Below are positions 27,462 through 38,261 of a DNA stretch of 64,000 bases, piece after piece (position 1 is the stretch's first letter; each line of letters opens with the position of its first letter). Location of the stretch: assembly GCF_030297555.1 (NCBI RefSeq), contig NZ_AP028136.1, positions 1,674,001 to 1,738,000 on the forward strand. The letters run 5' to 3'. Source of the stretch: Polynucleobacter sp. HIN5. GTDB lineage: Bacteria; Pseudomonadota; Gammaproteobacteria; Burkholderiales; Burkholderiaceae. The notes under the pieces were generated by a model that had not been told where the DNA came from, ran no database searches, and saw only the letters and a list, made by a program, of their open reading frames with translations. Position numbers and translations under genes: made by a program.

Positions 27462-28168
27462 CCGCACAGCATCTACCTTGTCTTTTACTAGCCGCTGGTC
27501 GTGGGGAGCGTATGCGCCCATTAAGCGACCATACTCCGAAACCGCTTTTAAAGGTCAAGGGCAAGTCCTTACTGAACTGGCATCTGGAATCACTCCAGCA
27601 GGCTGGTGTTCAACATGTGGTGATCAATCATGCCTGGCTTGGTCAACAGATCGAGGCAGCGTTTGGCAATGGTCGTAACTATGGATTGTCGATTCAGTAT
27701 TCTCCGGAAGTAACCGCCTTGGAGACAGCCGGGGGAATCTGCCAAGCATTACCCATTCTCAACCCGACTGATTTCTTTCTAGTAATCAATGGGGATGTTT
27801 ATAGTCCTAATTTTCCGATTCAAGCATTGATCCAACGTACTGAACAACTCCGTAATCAAGAACAGTTCTTAGCACATCTCATTTTGGTTCCCAATCCACC
27901 GCACCACCCTACAGGCGACTTTTATCTCGATGGCGTCATCGTACGTGGGGAGGAGCATTCGAATGCCAACTGTCCAAAACTGACATTTTCAGGGATTGGC
28001 ATCTACCATCGGAGCTTGTTTGAGGGCTTAAATCGGGGAGAAAGTGCTAAATTAGCCCCCATCTTACGCAGGGCAATGGTCAATCATCAAATCTCCGGTG
28101 AAAAATATTTAGGTTCGTGGCAGGATGTAGGTAGTCCCGAACGCTTAGCTGAACTGAATCGATCCTAA
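27458..28168 (+). CDS. murU: N-acetylmuramate alpha-1-phosphate uridylyltransferase MurU
   Basis: 236 residues of the nucleotidyltransferase family. LLLAAGRGERMRPLSDHTPK is the nucleotide-binding signature and VINGDVYSPN contains the metal-binding Asp; TAGGICQAL lies between. It turns MurNAc-1-phosphate and UTP into UDP-MurNAc. It is coupled to amgK by an ATGA overlap. AnmK, an earlier step of the same route, is encoded at 37110. Confidence 0.9.
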   Translation: MTAQHLPCLLLAAGRGERMRPLSDHTPKPLLKVKGKSLLNWHLESLQQAGVQHVVINHAWLGQQIEAAFGNGRNYGLSIQYSPEVTALETAGGICQALPILNPTDFFLVINGDVYSPNFPIQALIQRTEQLRNQEQFLAHLILVPNPPHHPTGDFYLDGVIVRGEEHSNANCPKLTFSGIGIYHRSLFEGLNRGESAKLAPILRRAMVNHQISGEKYLGSWQDVGSPERLAELNRS

Positions 28169-28178
28169 GAACTTAAAA

Positions 28179-29555
28179 ATGAATCGTCCAAACTCGCATC
28201 ATCCGCTCATGAATGCCTGCCAACAGCGCCGGGATCGCTTGGCATCGATTATTCAAGCCAAAACAGGTGGCGGGGTAGTCATTCTGGGAACGGCCCCCGA
28301 AAAGGTACGCAATCGAGATAGCGATTTTCCTTATCGGCATGACAGCGATTTCTTTTACCTCACCGGTTTTGAAGAGCCTGCCGCTACCCTGGTGATGCTG
28401 GTTACAAAATCTAGCTATGAGACCCACCTCTTCTGTCGACCCAAAGATCTTGAACGCGAGATATGGGATGGATACCGCTTAGGCCCCCAAGAAGCGCCGG
28501 TCCATTTACGCATAAACGCTGCGTACCCAAACTCAGAGCTAGACCAAAAACTGCCGGATTTTTTAGCGGATCAAGACGCGGTATACATCAAACTTGCTAC
28601 AGCCTCTCAAGACGATGCGTCTTTGCGCGGATGGATGAACACAGTGCGTCAACGGGCGCGCATGGGCGTCAATGCTCCTGAAGTATTTCATGACATTGAA
28701 GTCATTTTGCATGAAATGCGGTTGTTTAAAGATCCTGAGGAAATCGCCATCATGCGGCAAGCCGCAGCCATCTCGGCCCAGGCTCACATTCGCGCCATGC
28801 GCTCTTGCAAGCCTGGAAAGCGTGAGTATCAATTAGAGGCCGAGTTGCTCTATGAATTTCGTTACCACGGGGCTGAGAGTGTTGCCTATAACAGCATAGT
28901 GGCCGCTGGTGCGAATGCCTGTGTGTTGCATCACCGCGCAGGATCGGCTGAACTTTTGGACGGCGATCTGTGTCTGATTGATGCCGGGTGTGAGCTTCAT
29001 GGTTATGCCTCCGATATCACCCGAACCTTTCCAATTAATGGACGATTTAGCAGTGCCCAGCGTGCGCTCTATGACATTACACTCGCAGCCCAACAAGCGG
29101 CGGTTGATGCAACACGCCCTGGCCGTTCGTTTATCGATCCACACCAAGCTGCAGTAAAAGTTCTTACCCAAGGTTTGATGGATGAAAAATTAATTCGGAT
29201 TAGCGAAGTTGGCTCTCTCGACCATGCCATTGAGACGGGAGCCTATAAGCGTTTTTATATGCACCGCACTAGCCATTGGTTAGGCATGGATGTTCATGAC
29301 GTCGGATCCTATCGAGAACTTCATACTGTGACTCAAGCTGATACCGAAAGACCTTGGCGCACGCTTGAAGAGAACATGGTGCTGACCATCGAACCCGGTC
29401 TTTATATTCGTCCTGCGGAAGATATTCCAGAAGCCTATTGGAATATTGGGATCCGGATTGAAGATGATGCTCTAGTAACCGCCAATGGTTGCGACTTAAT
29501 CTCCCGTGGGGTCCCGGTTGATCCAGTTGAAATTGAGTCCATCATCCGTTCTTAA
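28179..29555 (+). CDS. pepP: Xaa-Pro aminopeptidase PepP
   Basis: 458 residues. N-terminal AMP_N domain (NSHHPLMNACQQRRDRL..., DSDFPYRHDSDFFYLTGFEEP), then the pita-bread metallopeptidase. The dimanganese ligands are visible in DAGCELHGYASDITRTF, HRTSHWLGMDVHDVG, IEPGLYI and RIEDD. It removes N-terminal residues before proline. It is followed by ubiH with a TAATG overlap, matching the pepP-ubiH order known from E. coli. Confidence 0.94.
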   Translation: MNRPNSHHPLMNACQQRRDRLASIIQAKTGGGVVILGTAPEKVRNRDSDFPYRHDSDFFYLTGFEEPAATLVMLVTKSSYETHLFCRPKDLEREIWDGYRLGPQEAPVHLRINAAYPNSELDQKLPDFLADQDAVYIKLATASQDDASLRGWMNTVRQRARMGVNAPEVFHDIEVILHEMRLFKDPEEIAIMRQAAAISAQAHIRAMRSCKPGKREYQLEAELLYEFRYHGAESVAYNSIVAAGANACVLHHRAGSAELLDGDLCLIDAGCELHGYASDITRTFPINGRFSSAQRALYDITLAAQQAAVDATRPGRSFIDPHQAAVKVLTQGLMDEKLIRISEVGSLDHAIETGAYKRFYMHRTSHWLGMDVHDVGSYRELHTVTQADTERPWRTLEENMVLTIEPGLYIRPAEDIPEAYWNIGIRIEDDALVTANGCDLISRGVPVDPVEIESIIRS

Positions 29556-30715
29556 TGGATGAGCGTATGAACCCATCCCATACCGTTGTTATCCAAGGTG
29601 GAGGTCCTGTGGGTCTCGCCTGTGCCGCCTGGCTTTTACAGAAAAATCCGCGCATGAATCTGACCTTGATTGATCGTAATCCAGAGGGTGATGAGCAAAT
29701 TCAGTCGGGCGACCAACGCGGCATCGCTCTATCGCATGGCAGTAAATTGTTACTGGATACGATCAATGCTTGGCCATCCAATTGCCCTGCGATTCACCAA
29801 ATTCACGTCTCTCAGGTCGGTCGCTTTGGTCGAGCCCTAATGACACGCGAAGAACTGGGGCAAGATGCCTTGGGCCATATTAGTCGCTATCGCGATATTC
29901 ATCTGACCCTTAGAAAGGCACTGCGAGCTCTGAGGACCCATTCACCGAATTTTGTGTGGCATCACAATGCGGATGAAAGCTTCAATACGCCACCAGCTGC
30001 ATGCATCGTTCATGCCGAGGGCGGACTGTTTAAGCAACAGGATTGGGTCGAGTCTGGCCGCGATTACCGTCAAGCGGCCCTCGTGGGTACCGTGGATGTT
30101 GAGCATCCAATTGCCCATCAGGCGTGGGAGCGCTTTACCGATGAGGGCCCGCTTGCACTGCTACCCTCGCATTTAGGACCTCATACGCATAATCTGGTCT
30201 GGTGCGCCTCCCCAGAGTCCAGTCAACGCCGAATGGCTCTCAGTGATACTGAGTTTCTCAACGAACTAGAACACAGTTTTGGTCAGCGTCTGGGTCGATT
30301 TACCAATATCACCAATCGCCGTCTCTACGATCTGGGTCTTAACTATCGCAAAGACATTTGCACGGGTCATGAGGTATGGATTGGTAATGCCGCGCAGACC
30401 TTGCATCCGGTAGCTGGCCAAGGCCTGAATCTTGGCTTACGCGACGCTTACTTACTCGCCGAGAAACTCGCTGATCTCTTTAAGCAAACACACGCGGTAA
30501 CGCCTGATGCCGTGAACGCCCAACTGCTTGACTATGCAAAAAGCCGTCAAGTTGATCGGCGCGCAACGATTGGCATTACTGACTTCTTAGCACGCGTGTT
30601 TACCTCGCCCCTATTCCCCATTCAGGTCTCGCGTAGTCTTGCGCTTGGCGCACTCGCCTGGCTACCTCCTGTGAAAGTCACGCTCGCTAAGCAAATGATG
30701 TTTGGCCGGCGCTAG
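29555..30715 (+). CDS. ubiH: UbiH-family FAD-dependent ubiquinone hydroxylase
   Basis: 386 residues. FAD-binding motifs: IQGGGPVGLACAAWLL at the N-terminus, QRGIALSHGS, and GNAAQTLHPVAGQGLNLGLRDA near residue 285. The usual central DG motif is AEGG here (about residue 152), with Glu for Asp. Such enzymes hydroxylate the polyprenylated ring in ubiquinone synthesis. The pepP neighbour favours UbiH over UbiF or UbiI. A second ATG at 29567 is possible. Other ubiquinone genes (ubiE, ubiJ, ubiB) lie 20 kb away. Confidence 0.85.
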   Translation: MDERMNPSHTVVIQGGGPVGLACAAWLLQKNPRMNLTLIDRNPEGDEQIQSGDQRGIALSHGSKLLLDTINAWPSNCPAIHQIHVSQVGRFGRALMTREELGQDALGHISRYRDIHLTLRKALRALRTHSPNFVWHHNADESFNTPPAACIVHAEGGLFKQQDWVESGRDYRQAALVGTVDVEHPIAHQAWERFTDEGPLALLPSHLGPHTHNLVWCASPESSQRRMALSDTEFLNELEHSFGQRLGRFTNITNRRLYDLGLNYRKDICTGHEVWIGNAAQTLHPVAGQGLNLGLRDAYLLAEKLADLFKQTHAVTPDAVNAQLLDYAKSRQVDRRATIGITDFLARVFTSPLFPIQVSRSLALGALAWLPPVKVTLAKQMMFGRR

Positions 30716-30790
30716 ATTGCCTAAAAATTAAGCAGTTGGGTAGCGGGTGTGGTACAGTGGTGCCTCCAATCTAGATCCATTTCCCTCGGT

Positions 30791-31807
30791 ATGCAAATCG
30801 GTCCTTATTCACTAGCCAATGCTCTATTTGTTGCGCCGATGGCTGGTGTCACCGATCGCCCCTTTCGACAATTATGTAAAAAATTAGGGGCAGGTTATGC
30901 GGTCTCGGAAATGATCGCATCCAATGCCATGCTATGGAATAGTGAAAAAACCTTAAGGCGCGCCAATCATGTTGGTGAGTTCAAACCCATCGCAGTCCAA
31001 ATTGCAGGGGCTGACCCAATTATGATGGCGCAAGCAGCTCGCTTGAATGTGGATCGAGGCGCCCAAATCATCGATATCAATATGGGTTGCCCAGCTAAAA
31101 AAGTATGTAATGTCGCGGCAGGTTCTGCCCTCTTAAAAGATCAACCTTTAGTACAGCAAATTGTGGAGTCGGTGGTTCAGGCCGTTGGCACTGGGCCTGA
31201 TGCGGTCCCCGTGACACTCAAAATTAGAACTGGCTGGGATCGTGATCATAAGAATGCGCAAGAGATTGCAAAAATTGCGCAGGGGGCTGGAATTTCGATG
31301 CTCACGATTCATGGCCGTACCAGAGCGGATTTGTATCATGGTGACGCTGAATATGAAACGATTGCGGCAGTGAAGAGCCGTATCGGCATTCCGGTGGTTG
31401 CGAATGGCGATATCAACAGCCCCGAGAAAGCCAAGCAGGTTCTGCGCATCACTGGGGCAGATGCACTCATGATTGGACGAGCAGCACAGGGCAGGCCCTG
31501 GATTTTTCGGGAAATTGATCACTACTTAAAAACAGGTGAGCTCTTGCCTGCTCCGCGGATTCATGAAATTCAAGCGATCCTCAATGAGCATTTACTCGAT
31601 CACTACGCATTCTATGGTGAGTACACGGGTCTACGAACCGCACGTAAGCATATTGCGTGGTATTGCAAGGGCTTACGCAACTCGCATGCATTTCGTCACC
31701 AAATGAATAGTGCTGAGGATTGCAAAACCCAACTGCAACTCGTCAATGATTATTTTGATGAGATGAAGCTCCACTCGGATCACCTTTTATTTTTAGAAGC
31801 AGCCTAA
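30791..31807 (+). CDS. dusB: tRNA-dihydrouridine synthase B
   Basis: 338 residues. TIM-barrel flavoenzyme with VAPMAGVTDRPFR, the active-site cysteine in INMGCPAKKVC, TIHGRTR and VANGDI. The ATG of MQIGPYSLANAL was chosen because DusB proteins begin just before this block. Reduces uridine to dihydrouridine in tRNA D-loops. Followed by fis after 10 nt, the same pair as the dusB-fis operon of enterobacteria. Confidence 0.94.
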   Translation: MQIGPYSLANALFVAPMAGVTDRPFRQLCKKLGAGYAVSEMIASNAMLWNSEKTLRRANHVGEFKPIAVQIAGADPIMMAQAARLNVDRGAQIIDINMGCPAKKVCNVAAGSALLKDQPLVQQIVESVVQAVGTGPDAVPVTLKIRTGWDRDHKNAQEIAKIAQGAGISMLTIHGRTRADLYHGDAEYETIAAVKSRIGIPVVANGDINSPEKAKQVLRITGADALMIGRAAQGRPWIFREIDHYLKTGELLPAPRIHEIQAILNEHLLDHYAFYGEYTGLRTARKHIAWYCKGLRNSHAFRHQMNSAEDCKTQLQLVNDYFDEMKLHSDHLLFLEAA

Positions 31808-31817
31808 TTGACCTATC

Positions 31818-32057
31818 ATGAAAAGTAATAAACATCCCGTTACGGAGTGCATTGAGATCAATCTGCAGCGCTACCTCGATGACCTCAAAGGTACCCCGCC
31901 CAATGATATTTATCAAATGGTCTTGAGTGTGGTTGAAAAGCCGATGTTAGAGCTGGTCATGGCGCATGCCAAACAAAACCAGTCCTTAGCTGCATCGTAT
32001 TTAGGTATTAACCGCAACACCCTACGCAAAAAACTTTTAGAGCATCGCTTAATCTAA
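31818..32057 (+). CDS. fis: Fis family DNA-binding protein
   Basis: 79 residues, shorter than the 98 of E. coli Fis and lacking most of its N-terminal invertase-activating arm. The helix-turn-helix is [21 protein letters not shown] at the C-terminus. As a homodimer it bends DNA and shapes the nucleoid and rRNA promoters in enterobacteria. It lies between dusB (10 nt) and purH (2 nt), so its level should follow dusB transcription. Confidence 0.92.
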   Translation: MKSNKHPVTECIEINLQRYLDDLKGTPPNDIYQMVLSVVEKPMLELVMAHAKQNQSLAASYLGINRNTLRKKLLEHRLI

Positions 32058-32059
32058 TC

Positions 32060-33643
32060 ATGATTCGTACAGCCCTCCTCTCCGTATCCGATAAAAGCGG
32101 CATTGTTCAGTTTGCCCAAGCACTCCATGGCCTAGGCGTAAAACTGATCTCCACTGGCGGCACCGCCAAACTGTTGGCCCAAGAAGGCTTACCGGTTACC
32201 GAAGTGGCAAGCCTTACTGAATTTCCTGAAATGTTGGACGGTCGGGTCAAAACCTTGCACCCAAAGGTTCATGGCGGCTTATTGGCCCGTCGCGACTCCA
32301 AAGAGCATATGGCCGCCATCGCCAAGCATGGGATTGAGCCCATTGATCTATTGGTGATTAATCTCTACCCCTTTACGCAAACGGTTAGTCAAGACAAGTG
32401 CAGCTTTGAAGAGGCCGTTGAAAATATTGATATTGGCGGACCAGCCATGTTACGAGCCGCTGCTAAGAATCATCAAGATGTCACCGTACTCATCTCCCCA
32501 GCTGATTACGAACTAGTTTTGGATGAGATGCGTCGTAATCAGAATACAGTTTCTTTTGCAACCAACTTAGCGCTTGCTAAAAAAGTGTTTGCCCATACCG
32601 CTCAATATGATGGAGCGATTGCGAACTACTTAAGCTCTTTAGACGATACGCAAGATCATCAAAAGCGCCATCCCTATCCACAGACTCTGCATTTAGCATT
32701 TGAGCGCGTTCAAGAAATGCGCTATGGTGAGAACCCTCACCAATCGGCAGCGTTTTATAAGGACCTCGTACCACCTGTTGGCAGTCTCGCTCATTACCAA
32801 CAGCTTCAAGGCAAAGAGTTGTCATTTAACAATATTGCTGACTCGGATGCTGCTTGGGAATGTGTCAAATCCATTAGTCGCGATCAAGCGGCGTGTGTCA
32901 TTATTAAACATGCCAACCCTTGTGGTGTGGCGATTGCAGATACCGTAGAAAAAGCCTACCTAAAAGCATTGCAAACTGATCCAACCTCTGCTTTTGGCGG
33001 AATCATTGCACTCAATCGTCCCTGCGATGAAGCCTGTGCCTTAGCGATTGCCAAACAATTTGTTGAGGTACTCATCGCGCCCTCTTTTACCGAGTCTGCC
33101 AAGGCGATTTTTGCTTCCAAACAAAATGTGCGTCTTCTTGAAATTCCGCTTCCCAATCAAGGGGCTAGTCCTCTTAATCAATTTGACTTCAAACGCGTTG
33201 GGGGCGGCCTGTTAGTGCAATCGAGTGATTCAAAAAATGTACTTCCCCAAGAGTTGCAGGTGGTGACTAAGCGTCAGCCGACCCCCACTGAATTAGCAGA
33301 TCTGATGTTTGCTTGGCGAGTCGCCAAGTTTGTGAAGTCCAATGCAATTGTGTATTGCGCCAATGGCATGACCTTAGGAATCGGTGCCGGTCAAATGAGT
33401 CGGATTGACTCTGCCCGAATTGCAAGCATTAAGGCTGAGCATGCTGGCCTAAGTCTCAAAGGTTCTGCGGTTGCGAGTGATGCCTTCTTCCCGTTTCGTG
33501 ATGGTCTGGATGTGGTGGTGGCTGCAGGCGCGACTAGTGTCATTCAACCCGGGGGCAGTATGCGCGACCCTGAAGTGATTGAAGCGGCTAATGAGCATGG
33601 CATTGCAATGGTATTTACAAGCACTCGGCACTTTAGACATTAA
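32060..33643 (+). CDS. purH: bifunctional AICAR formyltransferase/IMP cyclohydrolase
   Basis: 527 residues, full length. N-terminal MGS-like IMP cyclohydrolase ([40 protein letters not shown]), then the AICAR transformylase with [18 protein letters not shown] and [12 protein letters not shown]. It performs the last two steps of purine synthesis. Follows fis after 2 nt and precedes ruvC by 2 nt. Confidence 0.97.
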   Translation: MIRTALLSVSDKSGIVQFAQALHGLGVKLISTGGTAKLLAQEGLPVTEVASLTEFPEMLDGRVKTLHPKVHGGLLARRDSKEHMAAIAKHGIEPIDLLVINLYPFTQTVSQDKCSFEEAVENIDIGGPAMLRAAAKNHQDVTVLISPADYELVLDEMRRNQNTVSFATNLALAKKVFAHTAQYDGAIANYLSSLDDTQDHQKRHPYPQTLHLAFERVQEMRYGENPHQSAAFYKDLVPPVGSLAHYQQLQGKELSFNNIADSDAAWECVKSISRDQAACVIIKHANPCGVAIADTVEKAYLKALQTDPTSAFGGIIALNRPCDEACALAIAKQFVEVLIAPSFTESAKAIFASKQNVRLLEIPLPNQGASPLNQFDFKRVGGGLLVQSSDSKNVLPQELQVVTKRQPTPTELADLMFAWRVAKFVKSNAIVYCANGMTLGIGAGQMSRIDSARIASIKAEHAGLSLKGSAVASDAFFPFRDGLDVVVAAGATSVIQPGGSMRDPEVIEAANEHGIAMVFTSTRHFRH

Positions 33644-33645
33644 TC

Positions 33646-34140
33646 ATGCGCTGGTTAGGTATCGATCCTGGCTTACGAACCACTGGCTTTGGCGTCATTG
33701 AGCTCGAAGGTCAACAATTACGCTACATTAGTTCGGGGACAATTGAGAGTGGCGAAGTTGCCTTAGGTTTGCCTCATCGTCTCGGAACCCTGTATCAGGG
33801 CGTCCAAGAGGTTCTGCTTCGCTATCAGCCAGATGCGGCTGCCATAGAAGAAATCTTTTTAAATGTCAATCCACGCTCTACCTTGATGCTGGGTCAAGCA
33901 CGAGGCGCTGTGATTGCCGCCCTTGTATCGACCGGTCTTTCAGTCTCTGAATATAGCGCGCGTGGTGTGAAGCAGGCAATCGTCGGTACTGGTCGGGCTA
34001 GCAAAACACAAATGCAAGAAATGGTAAAGCGTTTACTCAAGCTCAAAAAAAGTCCATCGCCTGATGCAGCCGATGCACTTGGGGTCGCCATTTGTGCAGC
34101 TCACCATCATCAAGTTCAAATGACTAAAGCAAAGCGTTAA
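33646..34140 (+). CDS. ruvC: Holliday junction resolvase RuvC
   Basis: 164 residues. RNase H-like nuclease with acidic residues in [14 protein letters not shown] (Asp7), AIEEIFLN and [12 protein letters not shown]. Cleaves Holliday junctions with RuvAB. Follows purH after 2 nt; ruvA starts 9 nt later. Confidence 0.96.
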   Translation: MRWLGIDPGLRTTGFGVIELEGQQLRYISSGTIESGEVALGLPHRLGTLYQGVQEVLLRYQPDAAAIEEIFLNVNPRSTLMLGQARGAVIAALVSTGLSVSEYSARGVKQAIVGTGRASKTQMQEMVKRLLKLKKSPSPDAADALGVAICAAHHHQVQMTKAKR

Positions 34141-34149
34141 GATAGAATC

Positions 34150-34731
34150 ATGATTGGACGCATCCATGGCACACTTATTACGATTTCAGCTCCTAAATTG
34201 CTGATTGATTGCCATGGGGTCGGCTATGAGGTCGACGTGCCGATGAGCACCCTTTATCAATTACCACCTGTTGGTCAAATGATTACCCTCCTCACGCATT
34301 TCCATGTGCGCGAGGATCAACAACAATTATTTGGTTTTGCCACCGACGCCGAACGCAATGCCTTTCGATCACTCATCAAGATCAGCGGGGTTGGGGCACG
34401 CACTGCTCTGGCGGTGCTATCGGGCATGAGTGTAGGTGAATTGATTCAAGCCATTGCGACCCAAGACCCAGGTGCCTTAGTCCGAGTTCCTGGTATTGGT
34501 AAAAAGACGGCTGAACGCCTTTTGTTAGAACTCAAGGGCAAATTAGCCCCCGATTTAGGAATTTCCCAGAATGCATCCGGTAAGCCCGATACCACCTCCG
34601 AGGTGATTCAAGCATTAGTTTCCTTGGGATACTCCGATAAAGAGGCGCATCTGGCAGTTCGTCAAATCCCTGCTGACACGAGCGTCTCCGATGGGATTAA
34701 GATCGCTCTCAAAGCGCTTTCAAAAGGTTAA
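34150..34731 (+). CDS. ruvA: Holliday junction branch-migration protein RuvA
   Basis: 193 residues. N-terminal OB fold ([23 protein letters not shown]), paired helix-hairpin-helix motifs ([15 protein letters not shown] and [17 protein letters not shown]), and the C-terminal domain III that contacts RuvB. Recognises the junction as a tetramer. Confidence 0.96.
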   Translation: MIGRIHGTLITISAPKLLIDCHGVGYEVDVPMSTLYQLPPVGQMITLLTHFHVREDQQQLFGFATDAERNAFRSLIKISGVGARTALAVLSGMSVGELIQAIATQDPGALVRVPGIGKKTAERLLLELKGKLAPDLGISQNASGKPDTTSEVIQALVSLGYSDKEAHLAVRQIPADTSVSDGIKIALKALSKG

Positions 34732-34734
34732 GCT

Positions 34735-35796
34735 GTGGCAATTCATACTGATAATTTAGATGCTGATGGTGGTGATGAGCGAATTGTCAGCCCCGGGGCT
34801 GGGCAAGCCGAAGCCGTATTTGAGCGGGCCCTTCGGCCAAAGCAACTCGATGAATACGTTGGTCAAAGCAAAGCACGCTCACAACTCGAAATCTTCATCA
34901 ATGCGACCCGTAAACGCAAAGAAGCTTTAGATCATGTTTTATTGTTCGGCCCACCCGGTTTAGGCAAAACGACCCTAGCGCACATCATTGCCCGAGAGCT
35001 TGGGGTTAATCTTCGACAAACCAGTGGTCCAGTATTGGATCGCCCCGGTGATCTTGCCGCACTTCTCACCAACCTCGAAGAAAACGATGTCCTTTTTATT
35101 GATGAGATTCATCGGCTCTCACCAGTCGTTGAAGAGATTCTTTATCCTGCTCTTGAGGATTATTCGCTCGATATCATGATTGGTGAGGGTCCTGCAGCCC
35201 GCAGCGTAAAGTTGGACCTCAAGCCCTTTACCTTAATTGGAGCAACGACGCGTGCTGGTATGCTAACCAATCCCTTGCGCGATCGCTTTGGGATTGTGGC
35301 AAGACTTGAGTTTTATTCTTCGGACGAACTCACGAAGATCATTGAACGATCGGCTACTTTACTCAACGCCCAGATTGACCCTCAGGGCGCCAGCGAGATC
35401 GCTCGTCGAGCCCGCGGTACTCCTCGGATTGCGAACCGATTACTTCGTAGGGTTCGAGACTATGCAGAAGTAAAGGGCAGCGGGGTAATAACGAAGTCAA
35501 TGGCTGACGCTGCCCTAGCCATGCTAGATGTTGATCCAATGGGCTTTGACGTGATGGATCGCAAGCTTCTTGAAGCAATCTTGCATAAATTTAATGGCGG
35601 TCCAGTCGGTATTGATAATTTAGCTGCAGCCATTGGCGAAGAACGCGACACCATCGAAGACGTGTTGGAACCGTTTCTGATTCAGCAAGGATATTTACAA
35701 CGCACCTCGCGTGGTCGTATTGCCACCCGTCAGTGTTATGAACATTTTGGCCTCAAGGCGCCAAGCAGATCTGCAAACCTCGATTTGCTCGACTAA
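34735..35796 (+). CDS. ruvB: Holliday junction branch-migration ATPase RuvB
   Basis: 353 residues with a GTG start 3 nt after the ruvA stop. AAA+ motor: Walker [12 protein letters not shown], Walker [10 protein letters not shown], sensor I GATTRAG, arginine finger region RDRFG, and the C-terminal winged helix ([17 protein letters not shown]). Drives branch migration with RuvA. Confidence 0.97.
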   Translation: MAIHTDNLDADGGDERIVSPGAGQAEAVFERALRPKQLDEYVGQSKARSQLEIFINATRKRKEALDHVLLFGPPGLGKTTLAHIIARELGVNLRQTSGPVLDRPGDLAALLTNLEENDVLFIDEIHRLSPVVEEILYPALEDYSLDIMIGEGPAARSVKLDLKPFTLIGATTRAGMLTNPLRDRFGIVARLEFYSSDELTKIIERSATLLNAQIDPQGASEIARRARGTPRIANRLLRRVRDYAEVKGSGVITKSMADAALAMLDVDPMGFDVMDRKLLEAILHKFNGGPVGIDNLAAAIGEERDTIEDVLEPFLIQQGYLQRTSRGRIATRQCYEHFGLKAPSRSANLDLLD

Positions 35797-35802
35797 GTGA
35801 CC

Positions 35803-37029
35803 TTATTTTAAGAGCGTCACTTTGGCAAAACGGCGCTTGCCAACTTGAACCACATAAGTACCAGGCTCTAACTTCAAGGTCTTATCACTCACGACTGACC
35901 CATCAATACGTACACCATGTTGCTCAATATTGCGATTGGCCTCCGAGGTCGATGGCACCAAATTGGCGGCTTTCAAAAGAGCAGCAATGCCCAGTGGAGC
36001 TCCAGTTAACTCAAGCGCAGGAATATCGTCGGGCACTCCACCTTTGGCGCGATGATTAAAGTCTTCCAGCGCCTTCTCTGCGGCGGCCTGCGAATGAAAA
36101 CGGGCCACGATCTCTTGACCCAATAACACTTTGCAATCGCGTGGATTTCGGCCCGCAGCGACTTCTTGCTTCATCAGATCGATTTCGGCCATCGGTCTAA
36201 ATGACAACAATGTGAAGTAACTCCACATGAGCTCATCCGAAATACTCATTACCTTGCCAAACATCTCATTGGCAGGCTCGTTAATACCGATGTAGTTGCC
36301 CTTGGACTTACTCATCTTCTCAACCCCATCAAGACCCACCAAAAGAGGCATCGTCAAGATGCATTGGGGCTCTTGGCCATACTCTTTTTGTAGTTCACGA
36401 CCGACGAGAAGATTAAATTTTTGATCAGTCCCTCCAAGCTCTAAATCACTTTGTAAAGCCACTGAGTCATAACCCTGCATTAATGGATATAGAAACTCGT
36501 GCACCGAAATCGGCACACCGCCCCGATAGCGCTTGGTAAAGTCATCACGCTCCAGCATCCGAGCGACCGTATATTTAGCCGCTAAGGTAATCATGCCGCG
36601 CGCACCTAAGGCATCGCACCACTCGCTGTTGTAACGCACTTCCGTTTTACTGGGATCTAAGATGATGCTGGCTTGCTGATAATATGTTTTTGCATTGACT
36701 GCAATCTCTTCCGGGGTTAACGGTGGACGAGTACTATTGCGACCCGACGGATCACCAATCATGCTGGTAAAGTCGCCAATCAAGAAAATGACAGTATGAC
36801 CTAGATCTTGAAGCTGACGTAGCTTGTTAAGAACAACGGTATGCCCCAAATGAATATCCGGCGCAGTTGGATCCAAGCCCAGTTTAATTCGTAAGGGTTT
36901 GTGGGTTGCTTCGCTGCGCGCTAATTTTTGCAACCAATCTGCCTCGACCAATAACTCCTCACAGCCACGCTTGGTAACTTCCATAGCCTCAAGAACGCGT
37001 GGGGTTACTGGATAGGGTTTTGTGCTCAT
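35803..37029 (-). CDS. tyrS: tyrosyl-tRNA synthetase
   Basis: 408 residues. Class I synthetase: [14 protein letters not shown] (HIGH) and [11 protein letters not shown] (KMSKS), with an S4 RNA-binding domain at the C-terminus ([16 protein letters not shown]). It is the TyrZ-like long-spacer type common in Betaproteobacteria. Convergent with ruvB (6 nt spacer) and divergent from anmK. Confidence 0.96.
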   Translation of the reverse strand: MSTKPYPVTPRVLEAMEVTKRGCEELLVEADWLQKLARSEATHKPLRIKLGLDPTAPDIHLGHTVVLNKLRQLQDLGHTVIFLIGDFTSMIGDPSGRNSTRPPLTPEEIAVNAKTYYQQASIILDPSKTEVRYNSEWCDALGARGMITLAAKYTVARMLERDDFTKRYRGGVPISVHEFLYPLMQGYDSVALQSDLELGGTDQKFNLLVGRELQKEYGQEPQCILTMPLLVGLDGVEKMSKSKGNYIGINEPANEMFGKVMSISDELMWSYFTLLSFRPMAEIDLMKQEVAAGRNPRDCKVLLGQEIVARFHSQAAAEKALEDFNHRAKGGVPDDIPALELTGAPLGIAALLKAANLVPSTSEANRNIEQHGVRIDGSVVSDKTLKLEPGTYVVQVGKRRFAKVTLLK

Positions 37030-37059
37030 ACCTATTTTTTTCAGTTAAATTAAGGGTTT

Positions 37060-37079
37060 AATATCGTTAACGTGATATT
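37060..37079. promoter_or_regulatory. palindrome in tyrS/anmK divergent region
   Basis: AATATC-GTTAACGT-GATATT, a 20-bp inverted repeat with a central GTTAAC, lies in the 80-nt space between the two starts. It could be an operator or overlap promoter elements. No known site is matched. Confidence 0.2.
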
Positions 37080-37109
37080 GTCGCATTCTCAAGAAAGTTC
37101 GCCACACCC

Positions 37110-38255
37110 TTGAATTCTAATCAAGCAAACGCCTCGAGCTCTCGATGGATTGGGCTCATGTCGGGAACCAGCCTCGATGGTATCGATGCAGTCTTGGCCG
37201 AAATCGATGCTACGGGCAAAGCCCGGCTGATTCAGTCCCATAGTGTCAGGTTTGATGCGCACCTGAGGTCAGAGCTTGCCGAATTGCAATTTGCTACTAA
37301 TCATGAGCTTCACCGCGAACACCTTGCAGCCAACGCGCTTGCCAATGCCTACGCACAGGTATGCCAAGAGCTGTTGCGGATTCAAAATATTCAGCCCAGC
37401 GCGGTATCTGCGATTGGTGCCCATGGGCAAACCCTGCGTCATCAACCCGCATCCGATCCGCTTAAAAGCTATACCCATCAGAGTCTAAATGCCGCCCTAT
37501 TGGCTGAGCTCACTGGTATGAACGTCGTTGCTAATTTTCGTGCGCGCGATATAGCTGCTGGCGGTCAAGGTGCGCCTCTAGTACCCGCCTTTCATCGTGA
37601 ACAGTTTTATGATCCCCTTGAAAATCGTGCCATTTTGAACATTGGTGGGATTGCTAATTTAACGATTCTTCCAGCATCTGGCGAAGTGACTGGTTTTGAT
37701 TGTGGGCCAGGTAATTTATTACTCGATGCCTGGGTGCATCACCATCTTGGGAAAGCGTTTGACGATGACGGACGGTGGGCCAGTACCGGCACGCCCAATT
37801 CAGAACTCTTATCACGGATGTTACAAGACCCTTACTTTGCAAAGCTTCCTCCCAAGAGTACGGGGCGTGATCACTTTAATTTGCACTGGCTAAATCATTT
37901 GATGACAGGGCTATCGCTTGCCCCTGAAGATGTTCAAGCTACTCTCTTGCAACTTACGATTGATAGCATTCTTAATGCATTACGCTCGTTTGCGAGCAAT
38001 ACTCAGACCTTGATTGTGTGTGGGGGTGGAGTAAAGAATATTGCTTTACTTGAGCTGCTTAAAATTCAGGCCCGCCATCAGCTACCGCGTCTAACGATTG
38101 AGTCATCAGGCCAATTTGGGGTTGATCCCCAACTGGTTGAAAGTCTGGCGTTTGCTTGGTTGGCGTGGGCCTTCATGCAAAAACGGCCAGCAAATGTGCC
38201 GGCCGTTACTGGAGCAAAAGGTTCACGAATCCTTGGGACGCTCTACCCTGCCTGA
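37110..38255 (+). CDS. anmK: anhydro-N-acetylmuramic acid kinase AnmK
   Basis: 381 residues. The ATP-binding start is RWIGLMSGTSLDGIDAVLAEI, followed by AIGAHGQTLRH, NIGGIANLTIL, FDCGPGNLLLDAW and ESLAFAWLA, all typical of AnmK. It phosphorylates and opens 1,6-anhydro-MurNAc from recycled peptidoglycan. A TTG start at 37110 is needed to keep the WIGLMSG block; the next ATG lies inside it. It complements amgK-murU elsewhere in the window. The MurNAc-6-phosphate phosphatase MupP, needed between these steps, was not found here. Confidence 0.93.
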   Translation: MNSNQANASSSRWIGLMSGTSLDGIDAVLAEIDATGKARLIQSHSVRFDAHLRSELAELQFATNHELHREHLAANALANAYAQVCQELLRIQNIQPSAVSAIGAHGQTLRHQPASDPLKSYTHQSLNAALLAELTGMNVVANFRARDIAAGGQGAPLVPAFHREQFYDPLENRAILNIGGIANLTILPASGEVTGFDCGPGNLLLDAWVHHHLGKAFDDDGRWASTGTPNSELLSRMLQDPYFAKLPPKSTGRDHFNLHWLNHLMTGLSLAPEDVQATLLQLTIDSILNALRSFASNTQTLIVCGGGVKNIALLELLKIQARHQLPRLTIESSGQFGVDPQLVESLAFAWLAWAFMQKRPANVPAVTGAKGSRILGTLYPA

Positions 38256-38261
38256 AATCAA

